A DNA stretch of 15,670 nucleotides, taken from positions 1-15,670 of the forward strand of contig PHCD01000036.1 in the NCBI GenBank assembly GCA_002842135.1, written 5' to 3'. Position numbers and translations under genes: made by a program. Source of the DNA: Betaproteobacteria bacterium HGW-Betaproteobacteria-8 (lineage in GTDB: Bacteria; Pseudomonadota; Gammaproteobacteria; Burkholderiales; Methylophilaceae). Of this stretch, positions 15,398 through 15,670 are shown one piece after another (the first letter of the stretch is position 1; every line of letters starts with the position of its first letter). Below the pieces are notes generated by a model. That model was not told where the DNA came from and made no database searches. It saw only the letters and a program-made list of their open reading frames with translations.

Positions 15398-15670
15398 ATG
15401 CCCAGTCACGAGCCGCAACAGCGGGAAATAATGCCGGCAGAAACGCCGGTAAAAGCCAGAAAAATATCGTCCCTGCGCGATATCTGGCCATTTCTACGGC
15501 CTTATCGCAAGCAAATGCTGCTGGCTTTTGTCCTGCTCAGCCTGGCATCGGCGACACTGTTGCTGGTTCCACTCGCCTTTCGCGACCTGATTGATTTCGG
15601 CTTTGGTCAAAAACCCGCAAGAACCAGTGGCGCGCTGACCGACAGCCTCAACCTGAACAGTCATTTCGCC
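15398..15670 (+). CDS. ABC exporter half-transporter (MsbA-related), N-terminal part
   Basis: These are the first 91 codons of a protein cut by the window end. After about 27 polar residues comes LRDIWPFLRPYRKQMLLAFV and then a hydrophobic helix ending in VPLAFRDLIDFGFG. This is the usual first transmembrane helix of type-IV ABC exporters with fused permease and ATPase, in the MsbA/ABCB-like group. The ATPase domain is outside the window, so the exact subfamily and substrate are open. The ATG at 15398 has no good Shine-Dalgarno. An in-frame ATG at 15431 has GGGA about six bases upstream and may be the true start. The gene begins 38 bases after the sugar dehydrogenase stop, so the two are probably co-transcribed. 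Confidence 0.8.
   Translation, partial: MPSHEPQQREIMPAETPVKARKISSLRDIWPFLRPYRKQMLLAFVLLSLASATLLLVPLAFRDLIDFGFGQKPARTSGALTDSLNLNSHFA

Overview
The window looks like a chromosomal stretch of a proteobacterium, most probably a betaproteobacterial methylotroph (Methylophilaceae-like). That placement is inference. It rests on a PqqA precursor gene close to a soluble PQQ-type sugar dehydrogenase, a malate:quinone oxidoreductase, and IlvD and Lgt proteins that keep all the residues expected of proteobacterial enzymes. I see no phage, insertion sequence, CRISPR array, tRNA or rRNA. Almost all of the window is tightly packed housekeeping and metabolic genes.

Layout. (a) 1-3611, minus strand: ilvD, then a hexose-6-phosphate mutarotase, then a DUF255/YyaL-type thioredoxin-domain protein that leaves the window at base 1. 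The last two are joined by a TAATG stop-start overlap. (b) 3713-4495, plus strand: lgt, divergent from ilvD across a 101-bp promoter gap. (c) 4522-8952, minus strand: a four-gene block, cstA, DUF898 (YjgN-like) membrane protein, M48 metallopeptidase, ybdD. The transporter and its usual small partner are kept but separated by the membrane-protein/protease pair. (d) 8953-9629: the main non-coding region. It holds an orphan 23-codon pqqA with a structured leader, four tandem ~31-bp repeats that begin inside the end of pqqA, and a strong bidirectional terminator. (e) 9630-12326, minus strand: an 898-residue protein with an N-terminal winged-helix-like domain, about 350 residues of charged coiled coil, one membrane segment and an AsmA-like periplasmic domain. 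(f) 12506-14008, minus strand: mqo, with a recognisable promoter. (g) 14211-15670, plus strand: a secreted PQQ-dependent aldose sugar dehydrogenase, with three tandem 14-bp repeats just before its ribosome binding site, then the start of an MsbA-like ABC exporter half-transporter.

How the genes may work together. Regions c to g suggest periplasmic and membrane oxidation of carbon compounds: pyruvate uptake (CstA with YbdD), supply of the PQQ precursor peptide (PqqA), a PQQ sugar dehydrogenase, and Mqo feeding electrons into the quinone pool. No pqqBCDE genes are visible here, so PQQ maturation must be encoded elsewhere. The least ordinary items are the pqqA repeat array, the coiled-coil/AsmA fusion protein, the split cstA-ybdD module and the tandem repeats in the sugar dehydrogenase leader.
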